DNA of 64,000 nt from Flammeovirgaceae bacterium (GCA_015180985.1 CP054185.1:806001-870000), one strand, 5' to 3'; counted from the first letter of the stretch, positions 34,022 to 42,928 are shown. The notes: a model not told the origin generated them from the sequence alone. A program made the numbers and translations.

Positions 34022-34882
34022 TTACGAACACACTTTCAAACTCATATCAAGGCTTTTTGCCGAATGGGTAAGGCCACCCACGGAGATAAAATCAACACCA
34101 CATGCGGCCACCGCAGCAATGGATTGCCCGGTAATGCCTCCACTGGCTTCCGTAAGGCATTGGCCATTAACCAGGCTAACAGCCTCTTTCATATCGGCAA
34201 GGCTCATGTTATCCAGCATGATGATGTCCACCCCGCCAGTTGCCAGTACTTGTTTCACTTCAGCCACATTTCGAACCTCCACTTCAATTTTCAAGTTGAG
34301 ATTACGGGCGCGAAGATACGCTTTTGCCCGATTGATCGCCTCGGCCACACCCCCGGCCATATCAATGTGGTTGTCTTTTAGCATAACCATATCGTAAAGC
34401 CCGATGCGGTGGTTGTGCCCCCCGCCAAGGGTAACCGCCCACTTTTCAAGCAGGCGGAAGTTGGGTGTTGTCTTTCGTGTATCCAGCACACGGGCGTGTG
34501 TACCTGCCATGCTGTCAACCAGTTTTCGGGTTGCCGTAGCAATGCCGCTCATGCGTTGCATGCAGTTAAGCACCAGCCGCTCGGTAGTAAGAATGGACCG
34601 GGCCGGGCCGCTTACCGTAAAGGCTATTTCACCGGGTGTTATCTGATCGCCATCATGCCGGAGCACAGTTACCGTTAAGGATGAATCATACCGTGAAAAG
34701 ATTTCTTTTGCCACATCCACACCGGCAAGAATGCCCTGCTCTTTTATTAATAGGCGGGCAGTGGTTTGCTTGCCGGCATCAACTGCGGCCAGGGTTGAAT
34801 GATCGCCATTGCCAATATCTTCGGCAAGCGCTGCTTCTACAAACTGCGTAAGAAACTGTTCGGTAATATACGGTGGCCGCAC
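34022..34882 (-). CDS. nadC: Nicotinate-nucleotide diphosphorylase (carboxylating)
   Basis: 286 residues, usual length. Quinolinate phosphoribosyltransferase features: EDIGNGDHST near the N-terminus, RMSGIATATRKLV (about 110), VLDTRKTTPNFR (about 132), GGGHNHRIGL (about 155), MLKDNHI (about 168) and the ISVGGLTHS end. Makes nicotinate mononucleotide from quinolinate and PRPP in de novo NAD synthesis. The DUF4783 gene just upstream is its regular Bacteroidota neighbour. Confidence 0.95.
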   Translation of the reverse strand: MRPPYITEQFLTQFVEAALAEDIGNGDHSTLAAVDAGKQTTARLLIKEQGILAGVDVAKEIFSRYDSSLTVTVLRHDGDQITPGEIAFTVSGPARSILTTERLVLNCMQRMSGIATATRKLVDSMAGTHARVLDTRKTTPNFRLLEKWAVTLGGGHNHRIGLYDMVMLKDNHIDMAGGVAEAINRAKAYLRARNLNLKIEVEVRNVAEVKQVLATGGVDIIMLDNMSLADMKEAVSLVNGQCLTEASGGITGQSIAAVAACGVDFISVGGLTHSAKSLDMSLKVCS

Positions 34883-34914
34883 CGCGCAAAAATAGAGGGC
34901 CCCGGGCAGGAAGG

Positions 34915-35307
34915 CTATTGCTTCACAAAAGAAATTTCCTGGATAACCTGCTGATTATCGGTTGCTTTAAGTTTCATCCAGACACGGTATGTTTCGTTCT
35001 GGCTTTTGTATTGGCCTATGGCAAACGGCTGCCCGCCTTTAGACTGACCCTGATGAATAATGCTGAATTCGCTGGGTGGGTGCGCCTTAAAAAAATCGCG
35101 CAACACAAACTCAGCCTGCGCCTTACTGTAATTTTCCACCTTTCCTTCAATGGTCACATCCACCGTTGGATTTAAGTATTTGGTAAGCTCTTTGGCACTA
35201 CCCGCTTTAATGGTTTCAGTAATCTGGGCGATAACATCAGCATTTTGCGCTACCGATGTAAAACCGATAACCATCAAGATAAATAAACCATACAAAGCCC
35301 TTATCAT
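34915..35307 (-). CDS. DUF4783 secreted protein
   Basis: 130 residues from ATG 35307; the reading could begin nine bases earlier at TTG, but the ATG gives the signal (MIRALYGLFILMVIGFTSVAQ). The mature part is a NTF2-like DUF4783 domain with GSAKELTKYLNPTVDVTI and a long strand GGQPFAIGQY. Standard partner of nadC in Bacteroidota; its role in that context is unknown. Confidence 0.83.
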   Translation of the reverse strand: MIRALYGLFILMVIGFTSVAQNADVIAQITETIKAGSAKELTKYLNPTVDVTIEGKVENYSKAQAEFVLRDFFKAHPPSEFSIIHQGQSKGGQPFAIGQYKSQNETYRVWMKLKATDNQQVIQEISFVKQ

Positions 35308-35323
35308 AACATGCAAATTAACC

Positions 35324-35331
35324 CAAAATTA
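35324..35331 (-). promoter_or_regulatory. -7 element for DUF4783-nadC
   Basis: Minus-strand TAATTTTG (TAnnTTTG), 16 bp before ATG 35307; no clear -33 element. Confidence 0.4.
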
Positions 35332-35501
35332 TGCCATAACCGATGGAATCTAAGCCGGAATTAATTGGTTAAGAACCCGACCCGTGATCCTTCATGCCCA
35401 CAAAGAACACAGGTAACCCCCAGGGTGGGGCATAACCGGTATATTTGAGTTTTAAATTTTACGATAGTCCGGAATCATACCTAAAGGTTTAATCTTTTTC
35501 A

Positions 35502-35598
35502 GTATGTTCAGACAACGCCTTGGCCAATCTTTGGTCTGGCAGTGGCATGTGCGGATTGGGCACAGCGTTGGATGAACATACGGGGCCATACGGCCCCG
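35502..35598 (+). ncRNA. Unassigned structured element: three-way junction plus hairpin
   Basis: The 359-bp gap between DUF4783 and gpmI has no gene but folds strongly. P1 pairs GTATGTTCA (35502-35510) with TGAACATAC (35573-35581) and, beyond tandem GA/GA mismatches, CAACGC (35513-35518) with GCGTTG (35565-35570). Inside are P2, GGCCAA/TTGGTC with loop TCT (35522-35536), and P3, TGTGC/GCACA with loop GGATTGG (35548-35564), stacked on P1. A CGGGGCC-ATAC-GGCCCCG hairpin (35581-35598) follows, sharing one base with P1. A TATATTTG box at 35440-35447 could start it. The GA tandem favours RNA read on the plus strand. Not recognised as tmRNA, RNase P, SRP or 6S RNA, or a known riboswitch; a cis leader, small RNA or DNA hairpin element are all possible. 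Confidence 0.5.
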
Positions 35599-35640
35599 GA
35601 GCCTAATCACTTGAACCTTCATACGAATATCATATTTAGG

Positions 35641-35648
35641 TAAGTTTG
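35641..35648 (+). promoter_or_regulatory. -7 element for gpmI
   Basis: TAAGTTTG (TAnnTTTG), 27 bp before the ATG at 35676, giving a leader of about 20 nt. This promoter lies downstream of the folded element at 35502-35598, so gpmI does not need that element in its mRNA. Confidence 0.5.
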
Positions 35649-35675
35649 CGGATTATCAGATTAAATTTAAACGGA

Positions 35676-37202
35676 ATGAATAAGAAGGTACTGCTGATGA
35701 TTCTGGATGGCTGGGGAATTGCCACAAATAAAAAGGTCTCAGCAATCGATAATGCACACACTCCGTTTATGGATTCGCTTTATCCCCATTATCCCAACAG
35801 CCGGCTGCAGGCCTCCGGCCTGGCTGTGGGCCTGCCCGAAGGGCAGATGGGGAATTCCGAAGTGGGGCATATGAATATCGGAGCAGGCCGGGTTGTGTAT
35901 CAGGATTTGGTGCGCATTAACAAAGCCATTGATGAGAAGGAACTGGATGGTAATCCGGTATTAAACGATGCATTTAATTACGCCTTGAAGAATAATAAGA
36001 ATGTACACTTTATCGGACTGGTTTCTGATGGAGGTGTGCATTCACACATTTACCACCTTAAAGGCCTGTGCACCCTTGCTCACAACAAAGGAGTTAAAAA
36101 TCTCTTCATCCATGCCTTTACCGATGGGCGGGATACCGACCCGAAAAGCGGCCTTGGGTTTTTACGCGATCTGCAAAATCACCTTGCCAGAACATCAGGC
36201 AAAATTGCCAGCATAATCGGCCGCTATTATGCCATGGATCGCGACAAGCGCTGGGAGCGAATCAAACTCGCGTACGATTTGCTGGTGCACGGCCGGGGGA
36301 AAGAAGTTGCTGATCCGCTTCGGGGGGTGGAGCAATCTTACTCTGAAAACATTACAGATGAATTTATCAAACCCATTGTAGTTTTTGAACAGGGTAAACC
36401 GGTAGCCGTAATTAAAGAAGGTGATGTAGTGCTGTGTTTTAACTTTCGCACCGACCGCGGCCGGCAGATTACGATGGCATTAACCCAGCAGGATTTCCAT
36501 GAGCAGAACATGGCCGCCCTGAAACTTTACTACATTACCCTGACCAACTATGATGATACGTTCAGGGATATAAAAACCATTTTTGATAAAGATAACCTGG
36601 CGAATACACTTGGCGAAGTGCTGGCGCAGCATGGTAAAAAACAAATACGCATTGCCGAAACCGAAAAGTACCCGCATGTTACCTTCTTTTTTTCAGGTGG
36701 CCGGGAAGAAATTTTTCAAGGCGAATCGCGCATTCTGTGCCCTTCGCCAAAAGTGGCTACCTATGATCTAAAGCCGGAGATGAGCGCACATGATATTAAG
36801 GACAAAATTATTCCGGAACTTGAAAGAAAAGAAGCAGATTTTATTTGCCTCAACTTTGCCAATCCGGATATGGTAGGTCATACGGGTGTGTTTGAAGCTG
36901 CTGTAAAAGCCTGCGAAACGGTTGACTTCTGTGCCGGCAAGGTTACCGAAGCTGCGCTGAAGAACGGGTACACCACATTGATAATTGCTGATCACGGAAA
37001 TGCCGACTGTATGATTAATGATGACGGCTCGCCCAACACCGCACATACCACCAGCCTGGTACCGTGCATCCTTGTTGATTCAAACTACAACGGAAAAATC
37101 AGCGATGGAAAACTGGGTGACCTTGCACCGACCATTTTAACACTAATGGGGTTGCCCATTCCAAAGGAAATGACAGGCCATGTGCTTATTGAACCGAATT
37201 AA
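35676..37202 (+). CDS. gpmI: 2,3-bisphosphoglycerate-independent phosphoglycerate mutase
   Basis: 508 residues from ATG 35676; an earlier TTG would lie inside the -7 promoter box. Alkaline-phosphatase superfamily: LMILDGWGIA (first metal Asp), GNSEVGHMNIGAGR with the phosphorylated Ser (about 62), DGRDTDP (about 152), FRTDRGRQ, and the metal-binding NPDMVGHTG and IADHGNAD near the end. Interconverts 3- and 2-phosphoglycerate in glycolysis, Mn-dependent. The 3' end overlaps the following lipoprotein gene by 23 bp. Confidence 0.96.
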   Translation: MNKKVLLMILDGWGIATNKKVSAIDNAHTPFMDSLYPHYPNSRLQASGLAVGLPEGQMGNSEVGHMNIGAGRVVYQDLVRINKAIDEKELDGNPVLNDAFNYALKNNKNVHFIGLVSDGGVHSHIYHLKGLCTLAHNKGVKNLFIHAFTDGRDTDPKSGLGFLRDLQNHLARTSGKIASIIGRYYAMDRDKRWERIKLAYDLLVHGRGKEVADPLRGVEQSYSENITDEFIKPIVVFEQGKPVAVIKEGDVVLCFNFRTDRGRQITMALTQQDFHEQNMAALKLYYITLTNYDDTFRDIKTIFDKDNLANTLGEVLAQHGKKQIRIAETEKYPHVTFFFSGGREEIFQGESRILCPSPKVATYDLKPEMSAHDIKDKIIPELERKEADFICLNFANPDMVGHTGVFEAAVKACETVDFCAGKVTEAALKNGYTTLIIADHGNADCMINDDGSPNTAHTTSLVPCILVDSNYNGKISDGKLGDLAPTILTLMGLPIPKEMTGHVLIEPN

Positions 37203-37803
37203 TCTTTTTATGTTTGCAGGGGTTCTCCTGGTTGCTTCATCCTGCAGGCAAGCCGGAGGTGAAGCATCACCCTATTACCCGGTTGACAGCCTGATTCGTG
37301 CCCAGGCGCACCAGCTTGCATTGTGGCAGGCAACACTCACCAAGCAGGCACAAATTAACGGTGTTGACGAAACAACCACTTTTACCCCGGCCGATTCAAC
37401 AGCCTGGCTAAAGGAACTTGATATTTTTACCACACTCAATGCCATCAACAAACCGGTATTCAGGAGTTATTATACCGTAACCATTGAGCCTGATAAGGAG
37501 CGTGATCTTACGGTTTGTACCTATACTGCAACAACCGATTTGCCGGTGGCCTGGCTGAAGCTATTGTACCAAGATAACCGGCAAAACATCCGGGGCATTG
37601 AAGCCCTTTACCGTGAAGAGAGTTCCTTGATGAAAGGCACACGCATGCTGGTGATGCAGTTTCAGGAGGTAAACAATAAAATCAGCCTTACTTCCTACTC
37701 TCTAGAAGGAGGGCAGGAAATATTTCTTGGAAAACCTGTTGAATTTACACTTACAGGAACAATAACAGTATCATCATGGCAAGAGGCAAGCGCGTACCGC
37801 TAA
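37180..37803 (+). CDS. Hypothetical lipoprotein
   Basis: 207 residues. The start at ATG 37180 gives a signal with a basic residue and lipobox (NLFMFAGVLLVASSCRQ); ATG 37210 is an alternative. The mature protein is hydrophilic with beta strands such as YYTVTIEPDKERDLTVCTY and a final strand in EFTLTGTITVSS. No family recognised. It overlaps gpmI by 23 bp and the ABC exporter by 28 bp, so all three are probably translated from one mRNA. Confidence 0.72.
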   Translation: MCLLNRINLFMFAGVLLVASSCRQAGGEASPYYPVDSLIRAQAHQLALWQATLTKQAQINGVDETTTFTPADSTAWLKELDIFTTLNAINKPVFRSYYTVTIEPDKERDLTVCTYTATTDLPVAWLKLLYQDNRQNIRGIEALYREESSLMKGTRMLVMQFQEVNNKISLTSYSLEGGQEIFLGKPVEFTLTGTITVSSWQEASAYR

Positions 37804-39572
37804 GTAAAGAAGATAAGCGGGCCATCAACCCGTCAAACCTGAAGAAGCTTTTCGGGATTTTTCGCTTTGTGTGGCCTTACCGGTGGCTGTTTATATTGGG
37901 CTTAACTTCCCTGATGCTTTCAAGCGCTACGCTGCTTTCATTTCCTTATTTCGCGGGGCAGTTGCTTGATGTAGCCTCCGGTAAATCAGTTCCGTACTTC
38001 AACAACATAAACCAGATTGCCCTTTTATTGCTGATCATCCTGTTTGTGCAGGCCATTTTTTCGTTTACGCGTGTTTATACATTCAGCATTACCAGCGAGC
38101 GTACACTGGCCGATCTGCGCAAGCGCGTGTATGAGAACATCATCTGGCAACCTTTAAGTTTTTTTGACAGCCGAAGGATCGGTGAGTTAATGAGCCGCAT
38201 TACTTCTGATGTGAGTACCCTGCAGGATACATTTACATTTACACTGGCCGAATTACTCCGTCAATCGCTTACTCTCCTTCTGGGCGGAATAATTATTTTT
38301 TACCTGGCGCCCACACTTACAGCATTTATGCTGCTTACCTTTCCGGTGTTGGTCGTACTGGCGCTGCTGTTCGGCCGGTACATCCGTAAGCTTTCCAAAA
38401 AAACACAAGACAAACTGGCCGATGCTAATGTAGTGGTTGAAGAATCGCTGCAATCCATCCAGGTGGTAAAGGCCTTTACCAACGAATTGTTCGAGATAAT
38501 CCGTTACGGCAAATCATTAGGCGAAGTTGTAACGGTTGCCGTGCGAACGGCCAAGTTCCGCGGATTATTTATTTCGTTTTCCATTTTCGCTTTGTTCGGG
38601 GGTATTGTTGCCGTTGGTTGGTTTGGGGCCGCCCAGGTTCAAAACGGAACGCTGTCGGTCGGTATGCTTTTTTCATTTATCATTTATACTTCGTTCATTG
38701 GAGGCTCCATTGCCGGGCTGGGCGATATCTATACGCAATTGCAGCGATCGATTGGCGCATCGGAACGACTACTGGAGTTGATGGAGCAACCGGGAGAAAC
38801 CGATGGGATTCAGCAGCCTGCTCTCCGTTTACGGGGCACTATTCAATTCAATAATGTTTCGTTTAGCTATCCTTCGCGACCCGATTTTCCGGTACTGAAA
38901 AAACTAAACTTCCAAATACAGCCGGGCGAAAAAGTTGCGCTGGTAGGCAAAAGCGGTTCCGGCAAATCAACTATTATCAACCTGTTGATGCGATTTTATA
39001 ACGCTACTTCCGGAGAAATAAATGTGAATGGCAAAAACATAAACACCTATCCGCTTACGGCTTACCGCAGCAACCTGGGCATTGTACCACAGGAAGTAAT
39101 TCTGTTTGGCGGCACCATAAAGGAAAATATTGCCTACGGCAAAACCGGAGCTACAGATGAAGAGATTTGCGAAGCAGCCCGTAAGGCCAACGCACTTGAG
39201 TTTATTGAAAGTTTCCCTGAAAAATTTGAAACCCGGGTGGGTGAACGCGGTATTAAACTTTCAGGAGGCCAGCGGCAACGCATCGCCATTGCAAGGGCAA
39301 TATTAAAAGATCCGGCCATTCTGATATTGGATGAAGCCACCAGTTCGCTGGACGTGCACGCTGAAATACTGGTACAACAAGCGCTGGAGCAACTCATGGC
39401 CGGCCGCACTACTATTATAATAGCACACCGGCTGAGTACGATAAAAAAGGTTGACCGTATTTTTGTGATAAACCAGGGCGAGCTTGCAGAAATGGGATCG
39501 CATAGTGAACTTGCACAGTTAACTAACGGCTTGTACAGCAACCTGCTTAAACTTCAGTTACACGAACAATGA
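37776..39572 (+). CDS. ABC exporter half-transporter (MsbA/type IV family)
   Basis: 598 residues: a six-helix membrane domain (about 30-320) with SFFDSRRIGELMSRITSDVS at the coupling region, then a nucleotide-binding domain with Walker A GKSGSGKS (about 390), Q-loop IVPQEVILFGG, signature LSGGQRQRIAIARA (about 495), Walker B ILILDEATSSLD and the H-loop IAHRLST. Acts as a homodimer exporting lipids, drugs or peptides; the substrate is not shown. The Fur-family gene overlaps its end by 4 bp (ATGA). Confidence 0.9.
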   Translation: MARGKRVPLSKEDKRAINPSNLKKLFGIFRFVWPYRWLFILGLTSLMLSSATLLSFPYFAGQLLDVASGKSVPYFNNINQIALLLLIILFVQAIFSFTRVYTFSITSERTLADLRKRVYENIIWQPLSFFDSRRIGELMSRITSDVSTLQDTFTFTLAELLRQSLTLLLGGIIIFYLAPTLTAFMLLTFPVLVVLALLFGRYIRKLSKKTQDKLADANVVVEESLQSIQVVKAFTNELFEIIRYGKSLGEVVTVAVRTAKFRGLFISFSIFALFGGIVAVGWFGAAQVQNGTLSVGMLFSFIIYTSFIGGSIAGLGDIYTQLQRSIGASERLLELMEQPGETDGIQQPALRLRGTIQFNNVSFSYPSRPDFPVLKKLNFQIQPGEKVALVGKSGSGKSTIINLLMRFYNATSGEINVNGKNINTYPLTAYRSNLGIVPQEVILFGGTIKENIAYGKTGATDEEICEAARKANALEFIESFPEKFETRVGERGIKLSGGQRQRIAIARAILKDPAILILDEATSSLDVHAEILVQQALEQLMAGRTTIIIAHRLSTIKKVDRIFVINQGELAEMGSHSELAQLTNGLYSNLLKLQLHEQ

Positions 39573-39979
39573 CTGGAACAAAACGGCTATTAAAAGAGTA
39601 TCAGCTTCGCTTTACACCCAGCCGCCAGGCCATCCTTAATTTATTTCTGAAAAAGAATTTTGCACTCTCGCATGGCGATATTGAACGGGCGGTGCCAAGC
39701 AGTTTTGACAGAGTAACTGTTTACCGAACTTTAAAAACCTTTTTGGACAAGGGCCTGATTCACAAAGTGCTGGATGATGAAGGCGGAATTAAGTATGCCT
39801 TATGTTCGGCCGCCTGCTCGGCAACCGGTCATCACCACGACCATGTACATTTTAAGTGTACCATATGCGGACAAACCAACTGCCTGAGTGTGAACATTCC
39901 ATCGGTAAAATTGCCGCGGGGGTATAAAGCCAACGAGCTCAACCTGCTTATACAGGGAGTATGCGAAAATTGTTCATGA
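39569..39979 (+). CDS. Fur-family transcriptional regulator
   Basis: 136 residues. Winged helix with RFTPSRQAILNLF and the recognition helix DRVTVYRTLKTFLDKGLIHKV, then a dimerisation domain with HHHDHVHFKCTICGQTNCL and a C-terminal GVCENC; these two CxxC pairs form the structural zinc site. The His cluster is the regulatory metal site. Iron, zinc and peroxide sensing cannot be separated by eye. Coupled by a 4-bp overlap to the ABC exporter. Confidence 0.9.
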   Translation: MTGTKRLLKEYQLRFTPSRQAILNLFLKKNFALSHGDIERAVPSSFDRVTVYRTLKTFLDKGLIHKVLDDEGGIKYALCSAACSATGHHHDHVHFKCTICGQTNCLSVNIPSVKLPRGYKANELNLLIQGVCENCS

Positions 39980-40035
39980 TTGATAAAAACAGGGGTTTCC
40001 TTAACCGCCTGTATCTGATTAATCGCGATACTGAT

Positions 40036-40065
40036 TTTTGCCTTTGAAAAATAGTTGTACTTTTG
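40036..40065 (+). promoter_or_regulatory. Promoter for the terC-like gene
   Basis: TTTTTG ending at 40040, a 17-bp spacer, then TACTTTTG (40058-40065), a good Bacteroidota promoter. It gives a leader of about 70 nt before TTG 40141, containing a short ORF and a small GGGT-TTAG-ACCC hairpin. Confidence 0.6.
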
Positions 40066-40095
40066 AAACCTCCGGGGCTCTGAGTGCCTTGATAA

Positions 40096-40149
40096 TGAAG
40101 GGTTTAGACCCGGCAAAAGAACCTTTGAAGACGAACGTAGTTGGATAAC
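40096..40149 (+). CDS. Possible 17-codon leader peptide overlapping the terC-like start
   Basis: ATG 40096 opens MKGLDPAKEPLKTNVVG and stops at TAA 40147-40149, across the TTG start (40141) of the following gene in another frame. It lies fully in the predicted leader. Such an overlap could couple or limit translation of the membrane protein. Length and position are the only support, and the ORF may be chance. Confidence 0.3.
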
Positions 40150-41121
40150 CCTCTCAACATACTATTATTCTCTCTGTTTGGCGGTAATGAACGAGAGGTA
40201 ATCCTGTTTGCCATATTCGGGGCTATCATCATTTTGTTTTTGGTGCTCGACCTGGGCCTTTTTCATAAGCAGGCCCACAAGGTCTCTACCAAGTCAGCCC
40301 TGTATCAATCTATTTTCTGGGTAACCGTTTCGGCTCTTTTCGGGTACTTCATCTATGTGTATGACGAAAGCGGAGCCGTTGGCGCTGTAGAGTATTTCTC
40401 GGCTTACTTAACCGAAAAAGCCCTATCGGTTGATAACATCTTTGTTATCCTGCTTATCCTCAAATATTTTCAGGTAGATGAAACATACTATCATAAGATA
40501 CTCTTCTGGGGTATTCTGGGTGCAATTGTGATGCGCGCCATCTTCATTTTTGTTGGCGCTTACCTGATACACAAATTTCATTGGATACTTTACATCTTCG
40601 GGGTATTTCTTATCTACTCCGGTATCCGTATTTATTTTGAAGACGGTGATGAAAAAATTGAACCGGAAAAGAACCCGGTGCTTATTTTTTGTAAGAAGTA
40701 TCTTCCAATTACCACCGATACGAAAGATGGTAAATTTCTGGTATTCGAAAACGGCAAACTCTGGTTTACACCCTTATTCCTCGTTATCGTGCTAATTGAA
40801 ACAACCGACCTGATTTTTGCGGTTGACTCCATCCCGGCAGCCTTTGCCATTACCCAAAACGAATTTTTGATTTATACCTCCAATATTTTTGCCGTTATGG
40901 GGCTGCGCGCCATGTTCTTTCTATTGTCAGGCATCATTGATAAATTCTACCTGTTGCAAAAAGGCCTTTCTATTATTTTGTTCTTCATAGGCGCAAAAAT
41001 GATTCTGGAGATCTTCCAGATTGATATAAACGTTTACTTATCCTTCTCGGTAATCATCGCTACACTTACTTTGTCCATCATCTTCTCCGTCATCATCCCG
41101 CGAAAGTCAAAAATTGTTTGA
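40141..41121 (+). CDS. TerC/Alx-family integral membrane protein
   Basis: 326 residues beginning at TTG, the first codon after an in-frame TAG, with no usable ATG nearby. Seven to nine membrane helices. Family motifs: DLGLFHKQAH (about 38), LTEKALSVDNIFVILLI (about 90), IETTDLIFAVDSIPAAFAIT (about 218) and SNIFAVMGLRAMFFLL (about 250), with the acidic residues thought to bind metal. Members export Mn or support metal loading of exported proteins and are tellurite-linked in name only. The Fur-family gene lies upstream. Converges with the LETM1-related gene with no gap. Confidence 0.9.
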   Translation: MDNPLNILLFSLFGGNEREVILFAIFGAIIILFLVLDLGLFHKQAHKVSTKSALYQSIFWVTVSALFGYFIYVYDESGAVGAVEYFSAYLTEKALSVDNIFVILLILKYFQVDETYYHKILFWGILGAIVMRAIFIFVGAYLIHKFHWILYIFGVFLIYSGIRIYFEDGDEKIEPEKNPVLIFCKKYLPITTDTKDGKFLVFENGKLWFTPLFLVIVLIETTDLIFAVDSIPAAFAITQNEFLIYTSNIFAVMGLRAMFFLLSGIIDKFYLLQKGLSIILFFIGAKMILEIFQIDINVYLSFSVIIATLTLSIIFSVIIPRKSKIV

Positions 41122-42381
41122 TTACGATTGCCCGGTGAATAAATTCTTGGGCAGTATTTTCAGCAACACGGGCAGTGTTAAAAAGTTCTCCGGCAACGCA
41201 ATGATTGCAAATGTAGGTATTGTTTTAAGCGCCCGGATAAGATGAAGACGAACGGCCTGACTTTCATCGGCTGTTAACACTTCGGCCTGCGCTTTCAATA
41301 ACAGGTTCATTATCGCCTTATTATCCTGGATTTCTTTCAAAAGCCTGCCGCGGTTTTTATCGGCAATGCGGGCCACGCGCGAAATAAAATGTTCACTCAC
41401 CCGCTCGTAGTTTTGTTTGTCTTGCAGGTATTCCAGTTCCTCCCAGTGTTCCAGAACAAAGCCTTCAATGGCAATCAGGCTGTTTTCCAGATCATCCTCA
41501 GAAAAACCCATGTGCGTGCACAATCGCTTCAGAAACTCATGCTCACTGTCTTCCACCCTGCGGTCGGCCCACATGGTCAGGATGGCTACTTCCAGATAAA
41601 ATTTGCGGAGAATCCACGAATTATCGGCTGGCAGGTTGATGTCCTGAACGGCCACCCCCGATTTAAAGATGCTCAACGCCTCCTTTCTTCGCTCGGAAGG
41701 TATTTCAGTGCCCTGGATAAAGTATTCAAACAGTTTTTGCTCCTCAAAATCAAGCACGTTATCGGAGTGTGCGGCAGCGGCAATTACTTTTATAACTGAA
41801 AAGCGGAGTTCTTCCCGTTCGTACCGGAAAAAATCGGCTACAATTTTATCGGCATTGGTATGTATCCACTGCCCGAAAATGAAAATGTCAAGGAACAGGA
41901 TACTGTTGTGAAAAAAATAAACCCAGAAATTCCCCCGGTGTTCAAATGTGCGATCAATGCGTTTCTCAAGAATACGCTCGGCCAATTCAACGGTTGATCG
42001 TTTCTTGCCAAACAGAGTTTTGGTGGGTGTAGCCAGTTCCGGAAAAATAGTGTTGTAGAAGGTGGTTATTTTTTCGAGCACCCGCGTAAACAAATCGGCC
42101 AGCTCTTGCTGGTTAGCAATGGGCTTGCCGTGAAATAAAATTGAACTGCTGATAAGGCTTTCGGCCAACAACACCTTCATCCGGTCCTTCTCATCCCAGG
42201 AGGCAGCATCCGGATGGTTGATGTTGCCTACCGATTGCCCGTACATTAACCCCGTGGGTTGTATAATCCGGTACAGCGCATACTCCGGGTGAGAGTCCTT
42301 GCGGTGATCTGCAAGCTCGTTAAACAGATCTTTTCTAAAATCAAGATACTCGCTAAGCCAGCCTTTATTACTTGGCTTCAT
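41122..42381 (-). CDS. LETM1-related protein with TerB-like middle region
   Basis: 419 residues. The central region (about 195-310) looks like a TerB-type helical domain (VIKVIAAAAHSDNVLDFEE; AILTMWADRRVEDSEHEF). The C-terminus (ALKTIPTFAIIALPENFLTL, then LPVLLKILPK) matches the LETM1-like tail of Bacteroidota proteins annotated as LETM1-related biofilm-associated protein. Probably membrane-associated through the hydrophobic tail. Convergent with the terC-like gene; TerB- and TerC-type proteins side by side may be more than chance. Confidence 0.75.
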   Translation of the reverse strand: MKPSNKGWLSEYLDFRKDLFNELADHRKDSHPEYALYRIIQPTGLMYGQSVGNINHPDAASWDEKDRMKVLLAESLISSSILFHGKPIANQQELADLFTRVLEKITTFYNTIFPELATPTKTLFGKKRSTVELAERILEKRIDRTFEHRGNFWVYFFHNSILFLDIFIFGQWIHTNADKIVADFFRYEREELRFSVIKVIAAAAHSDNVLDFEEQKLFEYFIQGTEIPSERRKEALSIFKSGVAVQDINLPADNSWILRKFYLEVAILTMWADRRVEDSEHEFLKRLCTHMGFSEDDLENSLIAIEGFVLEHWEELEYLQDKQNYERVSEHFISRVARIADKNRGRLLKEIQDNKAIMNLLLKAQAEVLTADESQAVRLHLIRALKTIPTFAIIALPENFLTLPVLLKILPKNLFTGQS

Positions 42382-42415
42382 AACAAGGTGAAGGTACCCA
42401 AATTTCTGAACAATG

Positions 42416-42928
42416 TCAGGCGAGTTTGCGCCATCCCTTCTTTTCGATATCGCGGGCTGATGTTTCTACTTTTGTTTGAAGACTTTTTTTAAATGCATCC
42501 AGTTTGCCGGCTACAGTCTTATCAACCGAGCCAATAACCTGCGCGGCCAGAATACCCGCATTACGCGCACCATTTAAGGCTACCGTGGCAACCGGCACGC
42601 CTGAGGGCATTTGCAGAATGGATAATACGGAGTCCCACCCGTCAATGGAGTTGGAGGATTTAACCGGCACACCGATTACCGGCAACGAGGTGATGGAAGC
42701 CACCATGCCGGGCAGGTGAGCCGCACCGCCTGCTCCGGCTATAATAACTTTAAGACCTTTTTTGCGGGCATTTGTTGCATACTCAACCATGCGCAAGGGC
42801 GTACGGTGTGCCGACACTACGGTAAGCTCGTAAGGCACCCCCAGTTCTTCAAGTGCTTCAGCCGCTTCTTTCATCACCTTCAAATCCGACTGGCTGCCCA
42901 TGATTATACCCACTACCGGTTTTTTCAT
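42416..42928 (-). CDS. purE: 5-(carboxyamino)imidazole ribonucleotide mutase
   Basis: 170 residues. PurE signatures: [14 protein letters not shown] at the N-terminus, [11 protein letters not shown] (about 38) and [17 protein letters not shown] (about 65). Converts N5-CAIR to CAIR in purine synthesis. Its start overlaps the purK stop by 4 bp, so the two subunits of the AIR carboxylation step are translationally coupled. Confidence 0.96.
   Translation of the reverse strand: MKKPVVGIIMGSQSDLKVMKEAAEALEELGVPYELTVVSAHRTPLRMVEYATNARKKGLKVIIAGAGGAAHLPGMVASITSLPVIGVPVKSSNSIDGWDSVLSILQMPSGVPVATVALNGARNAGILAAQVIGSVDKTVAGKLDAFKKSLQTKVETSARDIEKKGWRKLA

Noticed and set aside
35502-35598. Possible integron attC site, because GTTGGAT fits the R' consensus GTTRRRY
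   Set aside because: The opposite strand position reads AGACAAC, which does not fit the complementary RYYYAAC box, the pairing extends beyond the expected boxes, and there is no cassette array or integrase.
35440-35598. 6S RNA, SRP RNA, RNase P RNA or tmRNA
   Set aside because: None of the conserved cores (SRP apical loop, RNase P cruciform sequences, tmRNA ends, 6S open bubble) is visible; left as an unassigned structure.
39980-40140. yybP-ykoY manganese riboswitch before the TerC-like gene
   Set aside because: The conserved GGGGAGUA core and paired partner are not present; only a small hairpin and a leader ORF are seen.
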